Of a stretch of 64,000 bases of DNA, positions 32,407-41,605 are shown one piece after another (positions within the stretch are counted from its first letter, which is position 1; each line of letters starts with the position of its first letter). The notes beneath the pieces are model-generated. The model had not been told where the DNA came from and did no database searches. It saw nothing but the letters and a program-made list of their open reading frames with translations. Both the position numbers and the translations under genes were made by a program. The stretch covers positions 62,001 to 126,000 of the forward strand of contig CAYOWQ010000007.1 of the NCBI GenBank assembly GCA_964407695.1, read 5' to 3'. The stretch is from CAYOWQ01 sp964407695. Its GTDB lineage: Bacteria > Planctomycetota > Phycisphaerae > Phycisphaerales > SM1A02.

Positions 32407-34377
32407 TCAAACCCCGACAACGCCGAGCATGGATGCCGCTCGCTTCACGATGTCGGTGTGGTGCAGACCGCACATCCGCAGGATCCCGTCCTCATCTCTC
32501 GCAGATTTGGGGATTCGCTTCACAAAGAGCTGTTCAATGGTGAATGAGTCACCGGCCTCCGCACAGGCATCGGCCACGGCCGAGCCCAGTCCCCCACCGT
32601 AGTTGTCTTCCACGGTCAGAATGTTTCCTGCATTCTGGTTCGCCAGGTCGAGGAGAGCATCCTGGTCGAATGGAATCGAGTAGAGGTCCACAAGCGTCGC
32701 GTCAATTCCTGCCTTATCCAGAGCGTCCAGTGCCTTATTGCACTCGTGAACCATGTAGCCGGCCGTGACGATCAGCAGATCGCGGCCTTCGGTCAGCACT
32801 TCGAATTTCCCGAGGTTGAAGACGGTGTTTTCATCGTAGAGGAACTCGACTTCCGGCCGCAGCGTCCGCATGTAGCACGCTCCCTGATACTCAGCCATCA
32901 CGAGCGTTAGGGCATAGGCCGACCAAGCATCTGAGGGCTGCAGCAGGTAGCAACCGGGATTTCCACGATGGTCGCGCATCGTGGTGAACGATCGGAACCA
33001 TGCGACATCGGGCAGCGACATCTGGCTGGGTCCGTCGGCAGCCAACGTGATGCCCGCGTGAGAGCCGACAATCTTGATGTTGGCGCCGGAATTGATCGCC
33101 ATCTCAATCTGGTCATATCCTCGCGTCACGAACTTGGCGAACGTCGAGCAAAATGGAATCTTTCCTGCCGCCGAAAGGCCCGCCGCGACGCTGAACATGT
33201 TCTGCTCGGCGATCTTGCATTCAAGAAATCGCGATGAACATTCGCGATCGTTGGCAAACCACTCGGCAAACGTCGAGTTCTTGACGTCTGCATCGAGTGC
33301 GTACACGTCGGGGTTGGAATGACCCAACGCACGCAAAGCCACGCCATATGCCTTGCGGGTGGCGAATTTGCCCGAGCGATAAATCATCTCCATATCGAAT
33401 TTCTTCATCGCTTCCGAAAAGGACATCGGTTCCTTCACGAGGTCCTTCTGGGGCTTGGCTTCCGCCGGAGGATAGATCTTCAGGTCGTCGCCGGAAGCCA
33501 ACGTCGACGTCAGTCCGACCCGTGCCGCATCGAGTTCAGCCTTCGCCGCCGCGAGTTTGTCGCCGGTCGCAGGCTTTCCATGCCAGCCGCCGCCCTGAAG
33601 GCTTGGGGCCCCCCACCCCTTGACAGTCTTGGCGACGATGGCCATCGGGCGATCGCCGGAGACATTCTGGATGTAGTACTCCAGGGCCGAACGAAGCGAC
33701 TTGGGATCATGCCCATCTACGACTCCAACCATGAATCCGGCGGCTTCGAGCTTCTTCTGCAGGGTCTCTGCGCTCTGTTGAGGCGAAACGGCGTCTGACT
33801 GGCCGTAGTGGTTGCAATTGAAGATAGCAAGGACATTGGTGAGCTTTCGATCGGCAATGAAGTCCACGGCCTCCCAGATCTGGCCTTCACGAGATTCTCC
33901 ATCGCCGATGATGCAATAGATGCGCTTGTCGAGTTCATCTTCTTGTGCTGCAGCGCCGAGGCCGGCCGCAACCGACAGGCCCTGACCAAGCGACCCGGTG
34001 GCCGCATCAAAGAACGGGAACCCTTCCATCGGATTCGGGTGACCGTCGATTTCCGAATCCGCCTTTCGCAGATTCATGGCGTCCTTCATGGTCATGGCCC
34101 GCATTGACGACGGGTCTCGCCCGATCGCCACGCCGAGGTCAGCTCCGGCGGCGTACACGATGGGGACGGCATGGCCTTCGGAGAGAACCAAGCGGTCCGA
34201 CGTCGGGTACTTCGGATGCTCGGGAACCCAGCGCATTGTGTGATACATCAGCACGGTCACAAGATGTGACAGGCTCATCGCGGTGGTGGGATGGCCGCTT
34301 CCGGACGAAGCACACATGTCGAGAGAGGCTTGGCAGAGCTCAATAGCTTTGGCGTGTACGGCAGCTTCAAACGACAT
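32407..34377 (-). CDS. tkt: Transketolase (animal-like type)
   Basis: A 656-residue thiamine-diphosphate enzyme of the pentose phosphate pathway that transfers two-carbon units between sugars. The N-terminal SSGSGHPTTAMSLSHL and the ThDP motif IIGDGESREGQIWEA to NCNHYGQ are clear. The conserved Glu that activates ThDP lies in CKIAEQNMFSVAAGLS. The C-terminal domain ends with VEDNYGGGLGSAV and IPKSARDEDG. The sequence looks closer to the animal-type transketolases (GHPTTAMS in place of the GHPGxPM of E. coli TktA). It is divergent from dnaN across 267 bases and is followed by the YjbR-like gene. Confidence 0.94.
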   Translation of the reverse strand: MSFEAAVHAKAIELCQASLDMCASSGSGHPTTAMSLSHLVTVLMYHTMRWVPEHPKYPTSDRLVLSEGHAVPIVYAAGADLGVAIGRDPSSMRAMTMKDAMNLRKADSEIDGHPNPMEGFPFFDAATGSLGQGLSVAAGLGAAAQEDELDKRIYCIIGDGESREGQIWEAVDFIADRKLTNVLAIFNCNHYGQSDAVSPQQSAETLQKKLEAAGFMVGVVDGHDPKSLRSALEYYIQNVSGDRPMAIVAKTVKGWGAPSLQGGGWHGKPATGDKLAAAKAELDAARVGLTSTLASGDDLKIYPPAEAKPQKDLVKEPMSFSEAMKKFDMEMIYRSGKFATRKAYGVALRALGHSNPDVYALDADVKNSTFAEWFANDRECSSRFLECKIAEQNMFSVAAGLSAAGKIPFCSTFAKFVTRGYDQIEMAINSGANIKIVGSHAGITLAADGPSQMSLPDVAWFRSFTTMRDHRGNPGCYLLQPSDAWSAYALTLVMAEYQGACYMRTLRPEVEFLYDENTVFNLGKFEVLTEGRDLLIVTAGYMVHECNKALDALDKAGIDATLVDLYSIPFDQDALLDLANQNAGNILTVEDNYGGGLGSAVADACAEAGDSFTIEQLFVKRIPKSARDEDGILRMCGLHHTDIVKRAASMLGVVGV

Positions 34378-34644
34378 GGGTGCACCCTTTCAAGATTCAT
34401 GCCACAACGGCCACCGGCGGCGATCCGTCGCGACCGGCGGTGGCAGGACATGAACGACATCGGAGTATCGCCTGAATGGCTTGGAATCGCAACCGCCTAT
34501 CCGAACGGAAGTCCGGGATTTTGGGGTGCAGGGCTTGTAGAAAGCCTGACGGCAGCCTCTACCGGTCGTGGTTTTTGGAGGGTCCGGGCGTGCGAGCTTG
34601 CGTGCCAGCCGATACACTACCCGACTGGAAACGAGGTCGGAATC

Positions 34645-35760
34645 ATGAAGGTTATCTGCGATCGTTCGGCACTCTCTGAAGCTCTCGGCATGGTGGGCGG
34701 CGTGGCGGTTTCGAGGACGCCGACGCCGGTCCTTTCCTGCGTGAAGTTGGCCGCCGCGGATGGCGCGTTATGGCTCTCCGCCACTGATGCCGAAATTGGA
34801 ATTCGGCTGGGAGTCGGACAGGTGGACATTCAGAAACCGGGAGAGGCTCTGGTTCCGTTCGACAAATTGAACCAGATCGTCCGGGCGTGTGAAGACCCCA
34901 CGCTGTCGCTCGAAGTCGACAAGACGATCATGAACATCAAGGGGGCCGACTCACATTTCAAGGTCTACGGCTACGACCCGAAGGACTTTCCTCGGATTCG
35001 CGACCTTGGTGACCTTGAACCGGATTTCGAAGTTGATGCCGGCCACCTGCGGCGCGTGGTGGCTCGAACGCTGTTTGCCACGGCCGTTGAGAACAGTCGG
35101 TATGCGATCAATGGCGTCCTGTTTGAACGCAAGGGAAAGAAGATTCGGGTTGTAGCAACCGATGGCCGGCGCCTTGCGGTCGCCCGCGGAGAGGTGATTT
35201 CGGCGGCCGACGGTGAATCCAAGGCCATCGTCCCCACAAAGGCACTGAATACCCTTCTTCGGCTCATTGTCGACCCGGCACAGTCGGTCAAAGTGGCGCT
35301 GGATGCCAATCAGATCATCTTCATGGTGGGCACCGGGGATGATGCTGCCCTGCTGACGAGCAATCTGGTTCAAGGGGCCTTTCCTCCCTTTGAGGATGTC
35401 ATTCCAAAGGATCAGGACAAGAAGGTGTCCTTCGACTCCGCGGAGTTGACGAGCGCTGTGCGGCGTGCGGCACTTCTGACCAATGAGGAATCGAAGGGTG
35501 TTCGACTGAATTTCTCGAAGGACCGCCTCACGTTGACCAGCCGCGCGCCGGAAATGGGTGAAGCGGAGATCGTGGTGGACATGAAAAGCTATCAGGGCGA
35601 TCCGATCGAAATCGGTTTCAATCCCGGCTATATCACGGATGCACTCAAGGTGATTGACACGGATCAAGTCATGATTGAACTGAAGGCGCCCAACAAGCCG
35701 GGCGTTCTGAAGTCCGGCGCAGACTTCACCTATGTGGTGATGCCCGTGAATCTTGCCTGA
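34645..35760 (+). CDS. dnaN: DNA polymerase III sliding clamp (beta subunit)
   Basis: A 371-residue protein of normal length for the ring-shaped processivity clamp. The start ATG 34645 (MKVICDRSALSEALGMV) has GAGG upstream. Recognisable blocks are RTPTPVLSCVKLAA in the first domain, RYAINGVLFERKGKKIRVVATDGRRLAVA at the first domain junction, and the C-terminal VVMPVNLA, equivalent to the MPMRL end that lines the partner-binding pocket. It is usually next to dnaA and recF; here the neighbours are tkt and tRNA-Ile. I see no DnaA boxes (TTATCCACA) in the 267-base upstream gap. Confidence 0.95.
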   Translation: MKVICDRSALSEALGMVGGVAVSRTPTPVLSCVKLAAADGALWLSATDAEIGIRLGVGQVDIQKPGEALVPFDKLNQIVRACEDPTLSLEVDKTIMNIKGADSHFKVYGYDPKDFPRIRDLGDLEPDFEVDAGHLRRVVARTLFATAVENSRYAINGVLFERKGKKIRVVATDGRRLAVARGEVISAADGESKAIVPTKALNTLLRLIVDPAQSVKVALDANQIIFMVGTGDDAALLTSNLVQGAFPPFEDVIPKDQDKKVSFDSAELTSAVRRAALLTNEESKGVRLNFSKDRLTLTSRAPEMGEAEIVVDMKSYQGDPIEIGFNPGYITDALKVIDTDQVMIELKAPNKPGVLKSGADFTYVVMPVNLA

Positions 35761-35792
35761 CCAGGTCGGCAAAGCCGATGCGCCCCGGCGTC

Positions 35793-35821
35793 TTGGCCGA
35801 GCGAGGGGTCGGCGGTATACT
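35793..35821 (+). promoter_or_regulatory. Putative sigma-70 promoter of tRNA-Ile
   Basis: TTGGCC at 35793-35798 and TATACT at 35816-35821 lie 17 bases apart. The tRNA starts 12 bases after the -10 box. Confidence 0.5.
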
Positions 35822-35833
35822 TGCCCCTTTCGC

Positions 35834-35907
35834 GGGCTTGTAGCTCAGCTGGCTAGAGCGCACCCCTGATAAGGGTGAGGTCGAAGGTTCGAGTCCTTTC
35901 AGGCCCA
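35834..35907 (+). tRNA. tRNA-Ile (anticodon GAT)
   Basis: The acceptor stem GGGCTTG pairs with CAGGCCC (35900-35906) with one G-T pair. The anticodon stem CACCC/GGGTG holds the loop CTGATAA with anticodon GAT at 35868-35870. The T-arm has GTTCGAGTC. The CCA end is not encoded. It is not part of an rRNA operon in this window. Confidence 0.96.
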
Positions 35908-35915
35908 TGCCCCTC

Positions 35916-35950
35916 AACCCCTTGCGATTGCAGGGGGTTTCTTCTTTTTT
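35916..35950 (+). terminator. Intrinsic terminator of tRNA-Ile
   Basis: A 10-bp stem (AACCCCTTGC with GCAGGGGGTT, one G-T pair) closes a GATT loop and is followed by TCTTCTTTTTT. It starts nine bases after the tRNA. Confidence 0.85.
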
Positions 35951-35970
35951 GCGACTCAGAACCAGGCTTG

Positions 35971-36025
35971 ATGGCCGTCGCGCAGTGCGGCCATGTGCAA
36001 TGGCCGAGCCCCAAAGGGCCCGGCC
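35971..36025 (-). terminator. Two hairpins downstream of the FG-GAP protein gene
   Basis: Inverted repeat GGCCG-a-GCCC/GGGC-c-CGGCC with a CAAA loop (36002-36025) and ATGGCCG/CGGCCAT (35971-35994) lie between the convergent tRNA-Ile and the minus-strand gene ending at 36062. Neither has a U-tract on the minus strand, so terminator function is uncertain. Confidence 0.35.
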
Positions 36026-36061
36026 GTTTCGCACAAGGTAAGGAGAAGCCGTTGATAGATT

Positions 36062-37990
36062 TCAGCAGCTCTGGCCCCACTGAGCGAGGAGGATGCCCAA
36101 GTCGGCGCCATTGGTCACACCATCCGTGTTGAGATCCGAATCACCCGAAGCACCCCATCCAGCGAGAAGGATGCCCAGGTCAGCGCCATCAACGATTCCG
36201 TCATGGTTGAGATCCGGGCAAGGCTCGCATGAGATGGTCAGCACACCGGTACCGCTCTCATCGTTCGCGCCACCAAGTCTGATTCTGTAGCACGAACCAG
36301 CCTCCACATCGGCCTTGAGAACGGAGGTGCCTCCGGCGCCGCAGCCTGAACCAAAGCCGGCATTGTCGTTGCACGCCACGGGATCACCGAGTACGCACAG
36401 CGCGTTGCAGCCTTCATAAAGCGCCAGCTTCGTATCGAAGGTCGCCTGACCGCAGGTGCTTACCGTCAGGGTTCCGGTGCATGTCGCTTCGTATCGGAAC
36501 CAGACGTCCGGGCCCGGATCCGCAAACTGGAAGCACCCATCCTCAGAGTTGCCCTCCGTCGCACCGATCGTGGTGAACGGGTTGTCACCGTCGTACACCT
36601 CAACAACCTGCCACGCCGCGCCGCAACCATCGTTGGCCAGGGCTCGATACATGCGCGCCCGGCCGGCATTGCCAGGATCTGTGGGAAAGTTGTCGCAGCC
36701 TCGGCCGCCAACGATATAGTCGCCGTACCCATCGCCGTTCACATCACCAAGTGAGCCGACCGCACCACCCCAGAGCTGATCTGCCCCGGTGGCGTCCGGC
36801 GACGACAGCGTATCAAGGAGTGTCTCGGTCTGGGCCGCGAACACATAGGCGTGATAGCCGGGCCAACTCGGCGCCCCGACGATCACGTCGCCCAGCCCGT
36901 CACCGTCGACGTCTGGCAACCCGGCGACAGATCGGCCGAAAATGCCGCTGCTGGCGATGTTGGATTCCGGCTCGGTCAACGTGACGCCGAGTCCTCCTCC
37001 CGTACCTGAAAACACGTAGGCTCGCCCAGCATTGAAATAGTCAACACCCCTTGAGGAGACCGTTTCAAACGGTGCACCCACGATCACGTCGCCGCCGCCG
37101 AAACCGCCGACATCGGGCACACCGGCGACGCAGAAACCAAACTGGGCACCAGCCTCGGCATTGCCCGAAGCGAACGTGAACAGCATCAGTTGGGTGGCTC
37201 CGCCGAAGAGATAGGCGCGGCCGCAATCGATCGGGCTGGCGCCGGGATCTTCAAACGGAGCCCCGACTGCAAAATCGCCGCGATTATCCCCATTCGTATC
37301 TGGAACGCCGGCAACGGAATACCCGAACTTGCCGCCAACCTCAGCATTCGGTGAGGTCTTCGCGCTCAGGACGGATCCGTTGATCCCGGAGACGACGTAC
37401 GCACGACCGGCGTTGACCTGGCCTCCGACCGTCTCGTTGGGTGCACCGATGATGTAGTCGCCACGGCCATCGAGGTTCAGATCGTCGATGGCTCCGACCG
37501 ACCAGCCGAAGATCCCGCCCGCAACCGGGTTTGACGAGTTATGCGTGCGAATGAGAGCGCCATTGCTGCCCGAGAAGACGTAGGCACGGCCGCTCCCATT
37601 CTCTCCCGGAGCGCCGACGATGTAGTCGCCAAGTCCGTCACCGTTGACGTCCGGAAGACCCGCGACCGACCAGCCAAAGTGACCGTTCGTCTCGTCGCTT
37701 GGAGAGCTGGTTGCACGGATGATCGCTCCAGTGGCACCGGAGTAGATGTAGACCCGGCCGGCTTCCGAAAAGCCCGCCGGGTCTTCACCCGGAGCGCCGA
37801 CGATGACGTCGTCGAGGCCATCGCCGTCGAGATCGGGGATGCCGGCCACGGCGTGTCCGAACCAGCCATCATCGACTTCGTTGGGTGATACAAAGGTAAC
37901 CGTGTCGGCCATTGCGGTTGACGCGAGAAGCGGAATGATCAGCCCCGCACACATTGCGTGGACTGATTGACGAGAGAGGACGACGTTCAT
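36062..37990 (-). CDS. Secreted FG-GAP (integrin-alpha-like) propeller protein with dockerin tail
   Basis: A 642-residue exported protein. The ATG at 37990 has AGGAG upstream and starts a signal peptide (CAGLIIPLLASTAMA). Residues about 30-440 hold seven FG-GAP repeats, each with the pattern FGxxVAGxxDxxGDGxxDxIVGAP, whose Asp-rich loops bind calcium; seven copies fit one complete beta-propeller. A roughly 130-residue domain follows (NDGCGAAW to GVLTISCEP, with DVWFRYEATCTG and CNDN) that is shared with the protein at 21867-23486. The end holds two dockerin-like repeats (VDGADLGILLAGW, TNGADLGILLAQW). It is probably a surface or extracellular binding protein; the ligand is unknown. Confidence 0.82.
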   Translation of the reverse strand: MNVVLSRQSVHAMCAGLIIPLLASTAMADTVTFVSPNEVDDGWFGHAVAGIPDLDGDGLDDVIVGAPGEDPAGFSEAGRVYIYSGATGAIIRATSSPSDETNGHFGWSVAGLPDVNGDGLGDYIVGAPGENGSGRAYVFSGSNGALIRTHNSSNPVAGGIFGWSVGAIDDLNLDGRGDYIIGAPNETVGGQVNAGRAYVVSGINGSVLSAKTSPNAEVGGKFGYSVAGVPDTNGDNRGDFAVGAPFEDPGASPIDCGRAYLFGGATQLMLFTFASGNAEAGAQFGFCVAGVPDVGGFGGGDVIVGAPFETVSSRGVDYFNAGRAYVFSGTGGGLGVTLTEPESNIASSGIFGRSVAGLPDVDGDGLGDVIVGAPSWPGYHAYVFAAQTETLLDTLSSPDATGADQLWGGAVGSLGDVNGDGYGDYIVGGRGCDNFPTDPGNAGRARMYRALANDGCGAAWQVVEVYDGDNPFTTIGATEGNSEDGCFQFADPGPDVWFRYEATCTGTLTVSTCGQATFDTKLALYEGCNALCVLGDPVACNDNAGFGSGCGAGGTSVLKADVEAGSCYRIRLGGANDESGTGVLTISCEPCPDLNHDGIVDGADLGILLAGWGASGDSDLNTDGVTNGADLGILLAQWGQSC

Positions 37991-38212
37991 GCCTGGATCT
38001 CCTGAGTTAGGAATCAGATTGATCCCGACTCCGAGGAGCACTCACACGAGGATCCGCGGATCGGGGCTAACACAGGACGCGAGGAATCCAGGCGATTCAC
38101 GCCAGAGGATTCGCAAAGATGTTGTTCTTCGTTTCGCCCAACCCGATGCCCACTGTTCATCCGGAAGGAACGGTGAAGATACGCCTCGGAGATCAGATTG
38201 GTGGGATTACGG

Positions 38213-41200
38213 CTACGGCGTCCGAGGGTGGGCGCTGGAGTCCGACTGGTCGGCAGCACCCGGTGAAAACGCACGGTGCAGAAGCGCCTTGCGAAGAGAC
38301 GCCTTGAGCGACGGGTGCAGGTCGGTTTGCAACTGCTGCTCCAACTCCTTCAGCGAAACGGTCGTGCCCTGGGCTTCGATGCCGGCAAGGGCGGATTCCA
38401 CCTGCGCATCGCTCCTCCGTGCCTGTTCGATGTCATCGCGACGTTGATCGAGATCCGAGGTGTCCCAGAGGCGAATGGTTCCGTCATAGGACGCTGACAT
38501 GAGTCGCCGACCGTCGGCCTGGAATTGGACCTCGCGTACCGCGCCGTCGTGGGCTTTGAACGCGGATACCACCTCTGCGCGTACCAGGTTGAGAAGCACA
38601 ATCTCATCGAACCACGACCCTGCCGCCAGCCGGGACTGGTCCGGGCTGGGTGAGAGCGACGTGATCAGCTGTCCATGTCCGCTGTATACATGCATGCATT
38701 GGCCCGTGGCAACATCCCACTCCCGGATGGTCTGATCGCGTCCACCCGAATACACCCGCCGCCCGTCGATGCTGAAGACAACGTCAAACACGTCTGATTC
38801 GTGGCCGGTCAGGGTGTGAAGCAGTTCTCCCGTCCTCGCGTTCCAGACACACACATTGTGATCGCGCGATCCGGTGCAGAGCAGTGTGCCATCCAGGTTG
38901 AATGCAACCGCATTGACACGTGCCGAATGGCCGGAAAGTGTGTGCAGCCGGGTGCCATCGGCAAGCGACCAGATCGTCACGGCGATACCATCCGAGGCCG
39001 ATGCGAGCAAGGCGCCATCGGGACTGAATTCAAGGTCCTGTGCAGTGGCCTGCCCACCATCCAGGGCTCGCAGGGTCTTCCCCGTAAACAGATCGATGAG
39101 CAGTACGCTCCGGTCCCGCTGATTGACGGCGAGCGTTCGGCCGTCCGGAGCAATCGCCAATCGAGAGGGTGCCCGACCGCGCATGTCCGCAACAGCAATT
39201 GGCTCGCCAAGGACTGCATCCCAGAATCGCACCGTTTCATCAGCGCCGACCGAGACCACCAGTCGCCCATCGCCGCTCATGACCGCGCGCAGCACCCAGC
39301 CGGCATGACCTCGAAGCGTCAGCGTCGAATCCGGATTGACAATGTCCCACTCCCGGATCGTTCGGTCCCATGATGCGGAATACAGCCGGCTTCCATCCTT
39401 GCTGAAGGCGACCCCGGTGACCGTCTCTTCATGTCCACGCAGGACAGCGCGCGATGTGCCTGACGCGAGGTCCCAAAGAACAATCACTCGACTGCTCCCA
39501 TGGCCAACGGCCAGGGTCGATCCATCGGGACTGAAAGCAATCGACCGAACGATTCCCCAGTCCGAGGTCAACGTGTGAACCAATTCCCCCGTCGAGACAT
39601 CCCAAATCCAGATGATGCCGTCTTCCCCGCCGGCGGCGAGACGGCGAACATCTGAACTCAACGCGACCCAAAGCACATCTCCATCGGCCTGAATCTGTCG
39701 GATTACGCTGCCTTCATCAGGATTTCGAATCCAGATGTCGGCGCGACGCCCCCAGGTGACCAACATGCGGCCTTCATCTGCATACACCGCAGCTCGAACT
39801 CCGCCAGGCTGCTCGATAACCGGACCCGACGGCTCGCCGGTCTCCACGTCCCATGAGCGCAATCGTCCGCTTCGATCGGCCGCGGCCACAACATGATCGT
39901 TGCGGATCGCCAGGCCATGAATCGCAGACCCCTCGCTGACAATCTCCCGGATCAACGCACCAGACTCCGCATCCCAGACGCATAGCATTCCGTCGGTGCC
40001 TGCGGATGCAACTCTTCGGCCATCGGGAAAGGCTGCGACAGCGCGGACTTCGCCGGAATGCGCCTCAATTGACGCGATCGGGGAGGCATCACCGGCGTTC
40101 CATGTACGAACCACACCGTCCTTCGCCCCGGTGACAAGAAGCTTTCCTTCCGCGGCTGACATGGAATCGATCATTGCATCGTGGGCAGACACGACGCCCA
40201 CGCTGGGCTCAGACAGGCCGCTCAGCATGAGCCATTCCCATCCTCGCAGGTGCGACGGCGCAGCGCTGAGTCGAGAACGCATTCGGCCGTATTCACCCGT
40301 CTCATAGGCGGCAATCGCGGCGGCGATATTGGCTGAATAGGCCTGTTCAAGGGCGGCATCCCGTTGTTCGATCGCGGTCGCCTCGGCCAGCGCCCGCTGC
40401 GACGCCTCATGTCGAGCGCGAATTCCAAAGAAGAGGCTCAGCAGCGTGGAGGCAACCATGGCTCCGATCGCCAACATGGCAAATGCAACGGCAGCCCGAT
40501 GTCGGCGAACAAAGAGTTTCACCTGGTAGCGCATCGTCGGGGGGCGAGCCTCGATCGCCTCGAATCGACTCCATCGCTGCAGATCCTGCCCAAGCGATCC
40601 CGCCGTCGGGTAACGCCGATCGCGGTCCTTATCGAGGGCTCGAAGCAGTATCGTTTCCAGGTCGCCGCGAAGATCCGGATTGAGCACGCTGGGGCGGGTT
40701 GGATTCCTCTCCTGAATCGTTCGCAGAGCTTCAGGAATGGAGATCCGGGTCAACTCATGTGGCAGCGATCCGCACAGAAGCTCGTACAAGATGACGCCGA
40801 GCGAATACACGTCGGACCGACCATCCAGATCACGAGTCGCACCTGAACACTGCTCCGGACTCATGTAGTTGAGAGTGCCAAGGACGGCGTAAAGGTCGGT
40901 GTGCGCGGTGATGGAATCTCCCGTCGCATCCTTTGACCTGGCGATGCCGAAGTCGATGACACGGGGCCGCCCCGTCTCGTCCACGAGAATATTGCCCGGC
41001 TTCAGATCCCGATGGATGACCCCCTTCCGGTGGCCGTGCTCAACGGCGTCGCAAACCTGGACGAACATTTCCACCCTCTGCACAAGCGAGAGGGCCTTTT
41101 CGTTGGCGAACGAGGTGATCGAACGGGCGTTCTCCACAAATTCCAACGCGAAAAACGGAACCCGATCGCGCCCGTTATGAAAGCTTCCGACATCATAAAT

Positions 41201-41605
41201 CGACGCAATTGACGGATGTTGAAGCCTGGCAAGCACTTCGGTCTCAAATTCAAACCGCCTGAGCAGGGTCGGAGACTGAATTCCGTGCTTCATGACCTTG
41301 AGGGCCACGCGGCGATTCGGGCGTTCCTGAATTGCCTCGTAGACGGTGGCCATCCCGCCTGCTCCCAACTCACGGACGATCCGATAACCAGGGATCTGGT
41401 CAGGTTTCGGCGCCCGGAAGCCCATGGCCGGCGTCTCCAGAAAGCCCCCGGTTTCGTCGAGGGCACCAATGAGCGATTTCACCCGGGAGAGCAGCGTGGC
41501 ATCCTGGCCGCATGCCTTCTCAATGGCGGCCCCCCGGTCGGCTCGATCGAGATCCACGATCGATTTGAAGATCGCCATAGCGCGGCGAGCGACGTCTTCA
41601 TCCAT
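38213..41605 (-). CDS. Membrane serine/threonine protein kinase with 14 WD40 repeats
   Basis: A 1130-residue Hanks-type kinase. The ATG at 41605 overlaps the sigma-factor stop by eight bases. The kinase domain (about residues 74-345) has the Gly loop GAGGMATVYEA, Lys103 in VALKVMK, HRDLKPGN with Asp200 and DFG with Asp218, all intact. A transmembrane helix at about 372-394 is followed by a helical linker. From about residue 480 to the C-terminus I count 14 WD40 repeats with signatures such as DGTLLCTGSRDHNVCVW, enough for two seven-bladed propellers on the extracytoplasmic side. Planctomycetes carry many such kinases, commonly paired with ECF sigma factors. The propellers probably sense or bind a ligand or protein. 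Confidence 0.93.
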   Translation of the reverse strand: MDEDVARRAMAIFKSIVDLDRADRGAAIEKACGQDATLLSRVKSLIGALDETGGFLETPAMGFRAPKPDQIPGYRIVRELGAGGMATVYEAIQERPNRRVALKVMKHGIQSPTLLRRFEFETEVLARLQHPSIASIYDVGSFHNGRDRVPFFALEFVENARSITSFANEKALSLVQRVEMFVQVCDAVEHGHRKGVIHRDLKPGNILVDETGRPRVIDFGIARSKDATGDSITAHTDLYAVLGTLNYMSPEQCSGATRDLDGRSDVYSLGVILYELLCGSLPHELTRISIPEALRTIQERNPTRPSVLNPDLRGDLETILLRALDKDRDRRYPTAGSLGQDLQRWSRFEAIEARPPTMRYQVKLFVRRHRAAVAFAMLAIGAMVASTLLSLFFGIRARHEASQRALAEATAIEQRDAALEQAYSANIAAAIAAYETGEYGRMRSRLSAAPSHLRGWEWLMLSGLSEPSVGVVSAHDAMIDSMSAAEGKLLVTGAKDGVVRTWNAGDASPIASIEAHSGEVRAVAAFPDGRRVASAGTDGMLCVWDAESGALIREIVSEGSAIHGLAIRNDHVVAAADRSGRLRSWDVETGEPSGPVIEQPGGVRAAVYADEGRMLVTWGRRADIWIRNPDEGSVIRQIQADGDVLWVALSSDVRRLAAGGEDGIIWIWDVSTGELVHTLTSDWGIVRSIAFSPDGSTLAVGHGSSRVIVLWDLASGTSRAVLRGHEETVTGVAFSKDGSRLYSASWDRTIREWDIVNPDSTLTLRGHAGWVLRAVMSGDGRLVVSVGADETVRFWDAVLGEPIAVADMRGRAPSRLAIAPDGRTLAVNQRDRSVLLIDLFTGKTLRALDGGQATAQDLEFSPDGALLASASDGIAVTIWSLADGTRLHTLSGHSARVNAVAFNLDGTLLCTGSRDHNVCVWNARTGELLHTLTGHESDVFDVVFSIDGRRVYSGGRDQTIREWDVATGQCMHVYSGHGQLITSLSPSPDQSRLAAGSWFDEIVLLNLVRAEVVSAFKAHDGAVREVQFQADGRRLMSASYDGTIRLWDTSDLDQRRDDIEQARRSDAQVESALAGIEAQGTTVSLKELEQQLQTDLHPSLKASLRKALLHRAFSPGAADQSDSSAHPRTP

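Noticed and set aside
34378..34644. Possible replication origin upstream of dnaN
   Set aside because: No DnaA-box cluster and no AT-rich segment are visible.
34951..35772. 273-residue minus-strand open frame across dnaN
   Set aside because: Antisense shadow of a certain gene.
35726..36034. Minus-strand open frame covering tRNA-Ile
   Set aside because: It is a read-through of the tRNA complement, a well-known source of spurious proteins.
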